18,689 nucleotides of DNA from Chlamydiia bacterium (GTDB taxonomy: Bacteria; Chlamydiota; Chlamydiia; Chlamydiales; JACKPQ01): assembly GCA_030433395.1 (NCBI GenBank), contig JAUILX010000006.1, positions 1 to 18,689 of the forward strand. The letters run 5' to 3'. Of the stretch, positions 1-6,885 are shown in pieces (positions within the stretch are counted from its first letter, which is position 1; every line of letters starts with the position of its first letter). Below the pieces are notes generated by a model that was not told the origin of the DNA, did not search any database, and saw only the letters and a list, made by a program, of their open reading frames with translations. A program made the translations under genes and the position numbers.

Positions 1-497
1 TTATTAGCTTTGATGGTTGACAAATCAATTGATGTATCTTTGAGGCGAATGTATTTGCTTTTTTGTAGCAGGAAGAGAGGGTTAGAAGCTGTTGTTTTGA
101 ATACAAGCTTGCGCGTTTGCATGCGTGCGTGAGGGTTAAGCTCTGAGGCGAGCATGAAGTTAACTCCTGATAAAAGCAGCGCTAAGCAAAGAATAGGGGC
201 GTGAATTTGATTGATGCTAAGAGTACCAGCCCGCAAAGCGGTTATCTCAGAGCTATCACACAGTTTGCGCATAGTTATAAAGGCAGCTGTCAGTGCTGCA
301 ATGGGCATGGACAGAGGTAGAATGTAAGGGATTTGATAGACCATAAATAGCGCAATTGTTTTCCATTCGCCACTTTGTGCAGCAAATCGGGCAATATCAT
401 TTAAGCGCATGACAAGCATCAATGCAATAAATGCACAAAGCGTTAATAAAAAAACTTTAACAAACTGTCCGAGGCAGTATTTCCAAACCATTGGCAT
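1..497 (-). CDS. LptF/LptG-family LPS export permease, N-terminal part (runs off the window start)
   Basis: The minus strand is open from ATG at 497 to the window edge, about 165 codons. The translation starts MPMVWKYCLGQFVKVFLLTL. It has a first membrane segment (about residues 10-30), a second after a short loop (about 50-72, rich in P, L and A), then RKLCDSSEITALRAG and a third (about 100-118). The pattern of an N-terminal helix, an IP-Y-x-LP-x-xMP segment and an SSEITALRAxG cytoplasmic motif is typical of the YjgP/YjgQ (LptF/LptG) permeases. These pair with LptB to extract lipopolysaccharide from the inner membrane. I recall two such genes beside tilS in Chlamydia, which agrees with this position. 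Whether it is LptF or LptG cannot be told from the N-terminus. It is divergent from tilS with only 46 bp between starts. A TATCAT box lies 8 nt before the ATG and no strong SD is seen; a second ATG is two codons in. Confidence 0.85.
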   Translation of the reverse strand, partial: MPMVWKYCLGQFVKVFLLTLCAFIALMLVMRLNDIARFAAQSGEWKTIALFMVYQIPYILPLSMPIAALTAAFITMRKLCDSSEITALRAGTLSINQIHAPILCLALLLSGVNFMLASELNPHARMQTRKLVFKTTASNPLFLLQKSKYIRLKDTSIDLSTIKAN

Positions 498-528
498 AAC
501 TCACGATGATACCTGAAATGATCTATTT

Positions 529-537
529 TGGTATACT
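529..537 (+). promoter_or_regulatory. Extended -10 promoter of tilS, giving a near-leaderless mRNA
   Basis: TG-g-TATACT (TG at 529-530, hexamer at 532-537) is an extended -10. The tilS ATG begins at 544, 6 nt after the hexamer, so transcription should start at or beside the start codon. No good -35 is visible at 16-18 bp, as expected for an extended -10 promoter. No Shine-Dalgarno sequence fits between promoter and ATG. Confidence 0.55.
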
Positions 538-543
538 TGCAGC

Positions 544-1506
544 ATGAAAGATACTAGCCTTACAGTTGTTAAAGGGTTTTTAGAAAAACACCTGATGGAT
601 CAAAGACCTATTGTCTTGGCGATTTCGGGTGGGCCCGATTCAATGGCTTTATTAAAATTAATGATGGCCGTAAAACAATTTTTTCCTTTCCTAGATTTGC
701 ATGTAGCTCATGTTGACCATGGATTTAGAGATGACAGTGCAGACGAGGCAAAGCAGCTAAAAAACCTTATTGATTTGCCCTTTCATGCGACTTGCCTTGA
801 TCCAAGTAAGCAGACAGGAAATTTAGAAGAGTGGGCAAGAGAGCAGCGATATCACTTTTTTGCTCAGGTTGCGCAAAAAATTAATGCTCAAGCTGTGATG
901 GTGGCTCATCATTTGGGCGATCAAGCCGAGACTGTTCTTAAACGTGTTTTAGAGGGCGCTCAGCTAGTCAAACTTGGGTCTTTAGCGCCTCAGACGCTCA
1001 TCAATGGAGTGAAAATTTGGCGCCCGTTGCTCAATCTTCAAAAAAAAGAGCTGCAGGCATGGATGAGTCAAAAAGCTTTTAATGATCCAATGAACCGAGA
1101 CCCTAAATATTTAAGAGCTCGCATGCGAGAAACGATTTTACCAAACCTTGAGACCCAGTTCGGTAAGCGCATTGACGGAAGCCTTGGCAGGCTGGCAATG
1201 CGTAGTCAAGATCTTAAAAGCTATTTAGATCGCCGCATCGCCCCATACTTTAAAGCCTTGAAGCAAGGAGAGATCGATTTTACTCCATTTTACCCTTTAG
1301 AGAAGGTCGAAGTTACCCATTTTTTATCAGAACTAGCCAATTCTTATGGACGAACGCTAACGCACTCTCAGCTTGAGACTCTTTTTAGTTTATTGGCTAG
1401 TAAAGCGGTAAAAAAACAGGTTGAATCGGGAAATTTCATCTTTCGATGCCATCTTGGCTACCTTTGCGTAGACAAAGTAACAGACCTATGTTACCATCCT
1501 GCCTAA
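544..1506 (+). CDS. tilS: tRNA(Ile)-lysidine synthase TilS
   Basis: TilS ligates lysine to C34 of the tRNA-Ile that carries a CAU anticodon, using ATP. This changes it from Met to Ile identity and lets it read AUA. The 320-residue product has the N-type PP-loop ATPase signature SGGPDS at residues 28-33, the following HVDHGFRDDSADEA segment, and the VAHHLGDQAET block that helps bind tRNA/ATP. The C-terminal ~100 residues are the poorly conserved TilS extension. The length suits the shorter TilS class (E. coli TilS is about 430). It sits between the LptF/G gene and ftsH, as I recall for Chlamydia. The start lies directly under an extended -10 promoter and has no SD, so the mRNA is probably leaderless. 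Confidence 0.95.
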   Translation: MKDTSLTVVKGFLEKHLMDQRPIVLAISGGPDSMALLKLMMAVKQFFPFLDLHVAHVDHGFRDDSADEAKQLKNLIDLPFHATCLDPSKQTGNLEEWAREQRYHFFAQVAQKINAQAVMVAHHLGDQAETVLKRVLEGAQLVKLGSLAPQTLINGVKIWRPLLNLQKKELQAWMSQKAFNDPMNRDPKYLRARMRETILPNLETQFGKRIDGSLGRLAMRSQDLKSYLDRRIAPYFKALKQGEIDFTPFYPLEKVEVTHFLSELANSYGRTLTHSQLETLFSLLASKAVKKQVESGNFIFRCHLGYLCVDKVTDLCYHPA

Positions 1507-1520
1507 GACTAAGTATGTTA

Positions 1521-1551
1521 ACTTATTTGTTTCTCAAAAATGCAAATAAGT
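1521..1551 (+). repeat. Perfect 9-bp inverted repeat between tilS and ftsH
   Basis: ACTTATTTG (1521-1529) and CAAATAAGT (1543-1551) are perfect complements separated by 13 nt, just after the tilS stop. An RNA hairpin would be AU-rich, and no clear run of T follows on the + strand. It could be a weak terminator or processing site, or an operator-like site upstream of ftsH. The sequence alone does not decide. Confidence 0.4.
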
Positions 1552-1595
1552 GTAATAAAAAGAAATAGGCTAAAACATAATCCAAATTAATAATT

Positions 1596-4316
1596 ATGTC
1601 ACAAAACAATAATGATCCACAGAAAAAGAAAGGGTTTCCAGGCGGGTTCTGGCTCTTTGTCCTCGCAGGTATTTTAGTATATCTGACCATGAGCAGCATG
1701 GGCTCTGAAAAGCATGGCAAGGTTGCTTTCTCCCATCAAACAGAGCATTTGCATAACCTTGACCTAACTCAGAAAGAAGAAAATAAGAAAGTTGCAATCA
1801 ACGATAAACTTGTGACATTCAGTGGAAAATTCAAAACTCAGCTAACTGAAAATTCAAAATCTCGCTATAGATACCTTGAGCTGCTTAACCAAAATCACGA
1901 ACTTACAAGAGCTAAAAATCGTTTTGCAAATGATTTAGATGGACTGCGCGGCAATATCACTGGAGCTGCAACCACTTACCTACATTTAAGTGGGATGCAA
2001 ATTCCTCAGAGTGGTTATGTTGTTGTTGACCCCGTTTATAACAGTCATAATCGCACAAACAGTATTGTTATTAAGCAACTTAGCGATCAACAAACTCCCA
2101 CCATTCCAGGTGCCTGGAGCACCTATGAAAAAGTGGCTGCAAACCCAACTGCATCAGATGCTCAAATCTTGGGCCGTGATGTTCAGAATTTAATCACTGC
2201 CTTTCGTGGGCCAACACTTGGCATCGGTGATGAGACAATGAAAACACAGCTCAAAGAGCTACAAGCTCAAGTTGAAGCTGCTTCAAGTCAATCTCCAAAA
2301 GAGCAAATGAGCGTTTATAAGTCTGCACTCACAGAGCTCGGTGCTATTTCTAAAGCTTTAAATACTGAAAAACAGGGCGTGCGTCTTCTTCAGTTGCGCT
2401 CAGTGCGCACTTATGTTGAAGATCTTAATCAGTATACAGCAGTGAGTGAATCACTCACCGATAACACAGCGCTTCTTGATACAGCCCGTGCAAAAGTTTC
2501 CGATGTTATTTGGTTTTACAATAATCAAGAGATGTCAACGCGTACTTTAGAGCAACAAAACCCAGAGCAATTTAGCCAGTGGTTTGCTCAAGCGCAAAAA
2601 GAATACACTGCTTTTGAGCAAAATCGCGGTCTTGGATTTAAGGCGGCCGATCAGCCTCGCAATACAGTGCTTGATAAAACCTATACCAATGAGCAGCCTG
2701 CGACTAACTATTTTAGCATCTTCATTACATTCCTGCCGATTTTACTGGGTCTGTTTTTGTTGTATGTCATTTTTTCAAGACAAATGAAAGGGTCTGCTGG
2801 CGGAGCTATGAATTTTGGTAAATCTCCAGCCAAAATGCTCACTCGCGAGCAAATTAAGGTTACATTTAAAGATGTTGCTGGTTGTGAAGAGGCTAAAGAA
2901 GAGCTTGAAGAGATCGTTGACTTTTTAAGAGACCCAGCAAAATTTACCGCATTGGGCGCTCGCATTCCAAAAGGTGTTCTTTGCGTGGGGTCACCAGGAA
3001 CTGGAAAAACGCTTGTTGCAAAGGCCGTTGCTGGAGAAGCCGATTGTCCATTCTTTTCCATCTCTGGATCTGACTTTGTCGAAATGTTTGTTGGTGTCGG
3101 AGCTAGTCGCATCCGCGATTTGTTTGAGCAAGCTAGAAAAAATGCCCCTTGTATTATCTTCATTGACGAGATTGATGCAGTGGGTCGTCAGCGTGGTGCC
3201 GGCATGGGTGGCGGGCATGACGAGCGCGAGCAAACACTTAACCAACTTTTAGTCGAAATGGATGGGTTTGATACCAAGGAAGGGATCATTCTCATCGCTG
3301 CAACAAACCGTCCTGATATTCTTGACAAGGCTCTGTTGCGTCCTGGCCGCTTTGACAGACGCGTTGTATTAGACTTGCCCGATTTAAAGGGGCGTCTTGC
3401 TATTCTTAAAGTTCATGCCAAGAAAATTAAATTGGCAGATGATGTCGATTTGATGTCCATAGCAAGAATCACTCCAGGTGCATCTGGCGCGGATTTAGAA
3501 AATATGCTTAATGAATCGGCTTTGATTGCAGCTCGTAAGAACAAGACTGCTGTTTCAAACGAAGATGCTCGCGAAGCCTGTGATAAAGTCCGCTATGGCA
3601 AAGAAAGACGTAGTCTTGAAATCGACGCCAAAGAAAAGCGCTTAACAGCTATCCACGAATCGGGTCATGCTGTTGTTGGTCTGGTTGTTGAAAATGGCGA
3701 TTTAGTTGACAAGGTGACAATTATCCCACGTGGTATGTCACTTGGTGCAACTCATTTCATGCCCAAGAAAAACCGTACTAACTACTGGAAAAAAGAGATT
3801 GTAGATCAGCTCGCTGTACTAATGGGTGGACGCGTTGCTGAAGAGCTTTATGCTGGAGATGTGTCATCAGGGGCGCAGATGGATATTCAGCAAGCCACAG
3901 GCCTTGCACGCAACATGATTTGCCGTTGGGGGATGAGTGATGAGCTAGGTCTTGTTGCCTACGAAGAGCAAAATGAGGCGAATCAGTATCTTGGTGGAAT
4001 GGGTATGGACCGTAATTACTCAGAAGCAACTGCTAAAAATATTGATGAAGCCGTGAAAAAGCTTTTGCAAGAAGCCCATGATCAAGCTGTAACAATCATC
4101 AAAACCAATGAATCAAAAATCTTGCTCATGACAGACATGTTAATGGAGTTTGAAACGCTTGATAAAGAAGATATGAAAGCGATCATGGAAGATAAGTGGG
4201 ATGCTGAGGAAAAGCGCAAAAAGTTAAAGTTTGATGCAGATCAAAATGTTCGCAAGGAGCCACCTCCACCGCCGAAGATGGGTCGTCCTATTGATCCTAA
4301 TCCAACTCCAGCTTAA
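1596..4316 (+). CDS. ftsH: ATP-dependent zinc metalloprotease FtsH with very large N-terminal domain
   Basis: This is a membrane-anchored AAA+ protease that degrades misfolded membrane proteins and short-lived regulators. The 906-residue product has a first membrane segment at about residues 15-33 and an exported domain of about 340 residues. A second membrane segment lies at about 375-395. The AAA module has Walker A GSPGTGKT (about 465), Walker B IIFIDEID, the pore motif FVGVGASR and the SRH region ATNRPDILDKALLRPGRFDR. The zinc protease motif HESGH is near 687. Typical FtsH is 610-650 residues with a 70-100-residue periplasmic part; the enlarged N-terminal domain is, from memory, a chlamydial trait. 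The usual GPPGTGKT is GSPGTGKT here. The tail is P-rich (PPPPPKMGRPIDPNPTPA). The start is the first ATG of the frame; no good SD precedes it, and a CATAAT box lies at 1576-1581. Confidence 0.96.
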   Translation: MSQNNNDPQKKKGFPGGFWLFVLAGILVYLTMSSMGSEKHGKVAFSHQTEHLHNLDLTQKEENKKVAINDKLVTFSGKFKTQLTENSKSRYRYLELLNQNHELTRAKNRFANDLDGLRGNITGAATTYLHLSGMQIPQSGYVVVDPVYNSHNRTNSIVIKQLSDQQTPTIPGAWSTYEKVAANPTASDAQILGRDVQNLITAFRGPTLGIGDETMKTQLKELQAQVEAASSQSPKEQMSVYKSALTELGAISKALNTEKQGVRLLQLRSVRTYVEDLNQYTAVSESLTDNTALLDTARAKVSDVIWFYNNQEMSTRTLEQQNPEQFSQWFAQAQKEYTAFEQNRGLGFKAADQPRNTVLDKTYTNEQPATNYFSIFITFLPILLGLFLLYVIFSRQMKGSAGGAMNFGKSPAKMLTREQIKVTFKDVAGCEEAKEELEEIVDFLRDPAKFTALGARIPKGVLCVGSPGTGKTLVAKAVAGEADCPFFSISGSDFVEMFVGVGASRIRDLFEQARKNAPCIIFIDEIDAVGRQRGAGMGGGHDEREQTLNQLLVEMDGFDTKEGIILIAATNRPDILDKALLRPGRFDRRVVLDLPDLKGRLAILKVHAKKIKLADDVDLMSIARITPGASGADLENMLNESALIAARKNKTAVSNEDAREACDKVRYGKERRSLEIDAKEKRLTAIHESGHAVVGLVVENGDLVDKVTIIPRGMSLGATHFMPKKNRTNYWKKEIVDQLAVLMGGRVAEELYAGDVSSGAQMDIQQATGLARNMICRWGMSDELGLVAYEEQNEANQYLGGMGMDRNYSEATAKNIDEAVKKLLQEAHDQAVTIIKTNESKILLMTDMLMEFETLDKEDMKAIMEDKWDAEEKRKKLKFDADQNVRKEPPPPPKMGRPIDPNPTPA

Positions 4317-4411
4317 GCCTCGCCACTGTTGCTGATAATAGCGCTGAGTTGATTGGATTCAAAATCTTCTATTGTCCTCTGATATTTTCAACCGCAACTG
4401 CTCAATGTGTG

Positions 4412-5524
4412 CTACAGGGCAAGCTTGATTGCTTTTAACTCATTATAAGCGTCTGTTGCACTCGGGCGCGCATCTGCGGTTTCTTGGATCAGCTTATTTG
4501 CAAGAGCTTCAATTTTTAAAAGCGTCTCGGCATGATCATTCTTGTTGAGGCCATCTATGACTTTATGTAGTGAAACGCCAAAGGCAAACATGTCAGAGGC
4601 CTTTGTGTGGATTGTTGACTGCTCAATTTCAGGGGCTAGGTAGCCATCTGTTCCTAAAAAGACGTTGTCTAATTCATTATCGATGCGATGAAGTTGTCCT
4701 AAATCAATCAGCTTTGCGCTAACTTTATTGTTTTGTTTATCTCTATACATCATGTTATCTGGTTTGATGTCGCGGTGAACAAAATCGCGTCGATGTAAGT
4801 AGCTTATAGATTTGGCAATATCGAGCATTGCCTGGAGTCGATCTTTTGTGGTCTTCAGTTGACCAAGTGGTTTTAGATAGGGTTTGATCATGTATTGGTT
4901 GATAAGAGAGATATCTGGATCTCTTTGATGGTATTTTAGAAGGGCAGGATCGAAAGTTTTTCCAGTATATAGAGCTGGTGCTTCAATGTGATTGTGATCT
5001 AGTTGCAGGGCTTGCACGTTTTTTTCATCTAAGATGATGTTATCTAAGTCCATTTTGAATAGGGGCCTTAATACGGCTACCTGCTGAATTTCAGCTTGAG
5101 CTAAATGGTTGATCTTTAACAAAATTCCTGTGTTGACAACTTTACCACCGCCTTTTCCAAGTTCTTTGCGTTCTATGATAACGGCTTGGTCGGACACTTT
5201 CATGACGTGTGAGTGAGAAAGGCAATTTTCAGATGAAGGCGCGTTGCCATTCCAATTTTTCTTTAATATATGATCGCTAAGTAAATAATTGCTCCAATCT
5301 AGTATTTCATAAGCATCTTTGAATGAGAGAGTTTTGTCTAAATTTTTTAAATCGAAGATTGTCTTGACTTGTTCAAAGAGCTTAAAAAGAGGCTCAAGGC
5401 ACTTGGTTATAACTTTCTTGATCTTAGTGATTAAATATTGAGTTGACTCGATCGGCTCACAATCAATTGGTTGTGAACTAATATATAAACCTGGCTGATT
5501 ATTAATTTTATTTAAGTATGTCAT
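4412..5524 (-). CDS. Atypical serine/threonine protein kinase, copy 1 (distal)
   Basis: This 370-residue protein is predicted to be soluble, with no signal peptide or membrane segment. Residues 1-110 are mainly predicted helix and match no domain I recognise. The kinase domain runs from about 120 to the end: glycine loop GKGGGK (about 121-126), catalytic loop HRDIKPDN (about 250), DLG in place of DFG (about 273), and GTDGYLAPE (APE, about 297). The beta-3 region reads QQVAVLRPLF, without an obvious VAIK lysine; GILLKI might supply it instead. Hanks-type kinases phosphorylate Ser/Thr on proteins. In intracellular chlamydiae such proteins can be regulators or type III effectors, but nothing here shows secretion. 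An AAGGA ribosome site lies 7 nt before the ATG. It is a tandem duplicate of the 5689-6801 gene and converges on ftsH with 95 bp between stops. Confidence 0.85.
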   Translation of the reverse strand: MTYLNKINNQPGLYISSQPIDCEPIESTQYLITKIKKVITKCLEPLFKLFEQVKTIFDLKNLDKTLSFKDAYEILDWSNYLLSDHILKKNWNGNAPSSENCLSHSHVMKVSDQAVIIERKELGKGGGKVVNTGILLKINHLAQAEIQQVAVLRPLFKMDLDNIILDEKNVQALQLDHNHIEAPALYTGKTFDPALLKYHQRDPDISLINQYMIKPYLKPLGQLKTTKDRLQAMLDIAKSISYLHRRDFVHRDIKPDNMMYRDKQNNKVSAKLIDLGQLHRIDNELDNVFLGTDGYLAPEIEQSTIHTKASDMFAFGVSLHKVIDGLNKNDHAETLLKIEALANKLIQETADARPSATDAYNELKAIKLAL

Positions 5525-5547
5525 AATATTATCCTTTTATGAAAAAA

Positions 5548-5556
5548 AGAATATCA
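5548..5556 (-). promoter_or_regulatory. Extended -10 promoter of kinase copy 1
   Basis: Read on the minus strand, TG-a-TATTCT occupies 5556 to 5548. It corresponds in position to the stronger TG-g-TATAAT in front of copy 2, so both copies carry a diverged form of the same promoter. The ATG is 23 nt downstream with an AAGGA site between. Confidence 0.45.
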
Positions 5557-5607
5557 TATTAATAATTAAAAGTAAATAAAAATATACAACTTTATTCAAG
5601 GGTTTTT

Positions 5608-5666
5608 TAATCAGCGTTTTAGATGCGGAGGCTCGATCATGTTAAGAGGTGTGGGCGGTTTGCACT
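5608..5666 (-). pseudogene. Degenerate duplicate of the 3' end of pnp
   Basis: On the minus strand this stretch translates as CKPPTPLNMIEPPHLKR followed by TGA, against the real pnp end RKPPTPLNMIAPPPLKR and TAG at 6886. About 51 aligned bases differ at about 7 positions, and most differences inside codons are synonymous. Weaker similarity continues toward copy 1 through the site of the pnp terminator (ATTCAAGGG against ATCCAGGGG), where the hairpin is broken. It marks the start of the duplicated unit: the pnp tail plus a kinase gene. Confidence 0.85.
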
Positions 5667-5688
5667 ATCCCCGATAGCTTTAAAAGTG

Positions 5689-6801
5689 TTAAAAAGCAAG
5701 CTTGATTGCTTTTAACTCATTATAAGCATCTGTTGCACTCGGGCGCGCATCTGCGGTTTCTTGGATCAGCTTATTTGCAAGAGCTTCAATTTTTAAAAGC
5801 GTCTCGGCATGGTCATTCTTGTTGAGGCCATCTATAACTTTATGTAGTGAAACGCCAAAGGCAAACATGTCAGAGGCCTTTGTGTGGATTGTTGACTGTT
5901 CAATTTCAGGGGCAAGGTAGCCTTCTGTTCCTAAAAAGACGTTGTCCGATTCATTGTCAATGCGATGAAGTTGTCCTAAATCAATTAGTTTTGCGCTGAT
6001 TTTATTGTTTTGTTTATCTGTATACATCATGTTATCTGGTTTGATGTCGCGGTGAACAAAATCGCGTCGATGTAAGTAGCTTATAGATTTGGCAATATCG
6101 AGCATTCCCTGAAGTCCGTCTTTTGTCGTCTTTAATTGATCAAAAGGTTTTAGATAGGGTTTGATCATGTATTGGTTAATAAGGGAGATATCTGGATCTC
6201 TTTGATGGTGTTTTAGAAGAGCAGGATCGAAAGTTTTTCCAGTATATAGAGCTTGTGCTTCGATGTGATTGTGATCTAGTTGCAGGGCTCGCACGTTTTT
6301 TTCATCTAAGATGATGTTGTCTAACTCCATTTTGAATAGGGGTCTTAATACGGCTACCTGCTGAATCTCAGCTTGAGCTAAGTGGTTGATCTTTAACAAA
6401 ATTCCTGTGTTGACAAGCTTACCACCGCCTTTTCCAAGTTCTTTGCGTTCTATGATAACGGCTTGGTCGGACACTTTCATGACGTGTGAGTGGGAAAGGC
6501 GATTTTCAGATGTGGGTGCGCTGCCACCCCAATTTTCTTTTAGTGCATCATCGCTAAGTAAATAATGGCTCCAATCTAATATTTCATAAGCATCTTTAAA
6601 TGAGAGAGTTTTGTCTAGATTTGTGAGATCAAAAATTGTCTTAAGTTGTTCAAAGAGCTTAAAAAGAGGCTCAAGGCAATTGGTTATAACTTTCTCAATC
6701 TTAGTGATTAAGTGTTGGATTGACTCAAGTGGCTCACAATCAATTGGTTGTGAACTAAGATATAAATCAGGCTGGTTGTTAATTTTATTTAAATAAGTCA
6801 T
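5689..6801 (-). CDS. Atypical serine/threonine protein kinase, copy 2 (pnp-proximal)
   Basis: Same length (370 residues) and architecture as copy 1: an N-terminal helical region of unknown family, GKGGGK loop, HRDIKPDN catalytic loop, DLG, and GTEGYLAPE. I counted about 31 residue differences between the copies. Seventeen fall in the first 100 residues, and residues 293-369 are identical, so the kinase C-lobe is strongly kept and the N-terminus diverges. Catalytic-loop residues are intact in both. A GGAAG ribosome site lies 8 nt before the ATG, and a strong extended -10 promoter lies just upstream, so the gene is probably transcribed independently of pnp, whose terminator sits between them. 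The substrate is unknown. Confidence 0.85.
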   Translation of the reverse strand: MTYLNKINNQPDLYLSSQPIDCEPLESIQHLITKIEKVITNCLEPLFKLFEQLKTIFDLTNLDKTLSFKDAYEILDWSHYLLSDDALKENWGGSAPTSENRLSHSHVMKVSDQAVIIERKELGKGGGKLVNTGILLKINHLAQAEIQQVAVLRPLFKMELDNIILDEKNVRALQLDHNHIEAQALYTGKTFDPALLKHHQRDPDISLINQYMIKPYLKPFDQLKTTKDGLQGMLDIAKSISYLHRRDFVHRDIKPDNMMYTDKQNNKISAKLIDLGQLHRIDNESDNVFLGTEGYLAPEIEQSTIHTKASDMFAFGVSLHKVIDGLNKNDHAETLLKIEALANKLIQETADARPSATDAYNELKAIKLAF

Positions 6802-6824
6802 GATAGTAGCTTCCTATAACTACT

Positions 6825-6833
6825 ATTATACCA
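6825..6833 (-). promoter_or_regulatory. Extended -10 promoter of kinase copy 2
   Basis: On the minus strand TG-g-TATAAT occupies 6833 to 6825, a full match to the extended -10 consensus. No good -35 is seen at 17 bp (TATACT). Transcription should start near 6818, giving a leader of about 17 nt that includes GGAAG. Confidence 0.6.
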
Positions 6834-6858
6834 TATTTAAAATAAAAAGTATATAGGT

Positions 6859-6880
6859 AAGCCCCTGTATCCAGGGGCTT
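6859..6880 (-). terminator. Hairpin terminator of pnp
   Basis: AAGCCCCTG and CAGGGGCTT form a perfect 9-bp stem with a 4-nt loop, 5 nt after the pnp stop. The T-rich stretch on the minus strand (CTTTTTATTTT) begins several bases after the stem, so it may end transcription imperfectly or act mainly as a 3' stabilising hairpin. Confidence 0.65.
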
Positions 6881-6885
6881 AATAA

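Larger units (their letters stand above)
4412..6880 (-). repeat. Tandem duplication: (pnp tail + spacer + kinase) x 2
   Basis: Unit A runs from the pnp remnant (about 5666) down through kinase copy 1 (to 4412). Unit B runs from the true pnp 3' end through kinase copy 2 (to 5689). Spacers align from the pnp stop through the terminator region (intact at 6859-6880, decayed near 5595-5607) and the AT-rich promoter up to the kinase ATG. Similarity stops just after each kinase stop codon. Confidence 0.85.

Noticed and set aside
1521..1551. A rho-independent terminator for tilS
   Set aside because: The stem is AU-rich and no T run follows on the + strand, so I list it only as an inverted repeat.
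2708..3163. Minus-strand ORF within ftsH
   Set aside because: It is antisense to the AAA domain, has no motif or ribosome site, and the coding signal belongs to ftsH.
4412..6801. The kinase pair as a composite mobile element
   Set aside because: There is no transposase, no terminal inverted repeats and no target duplication. The pnp remnant explains the repeat by duplication or recombination.
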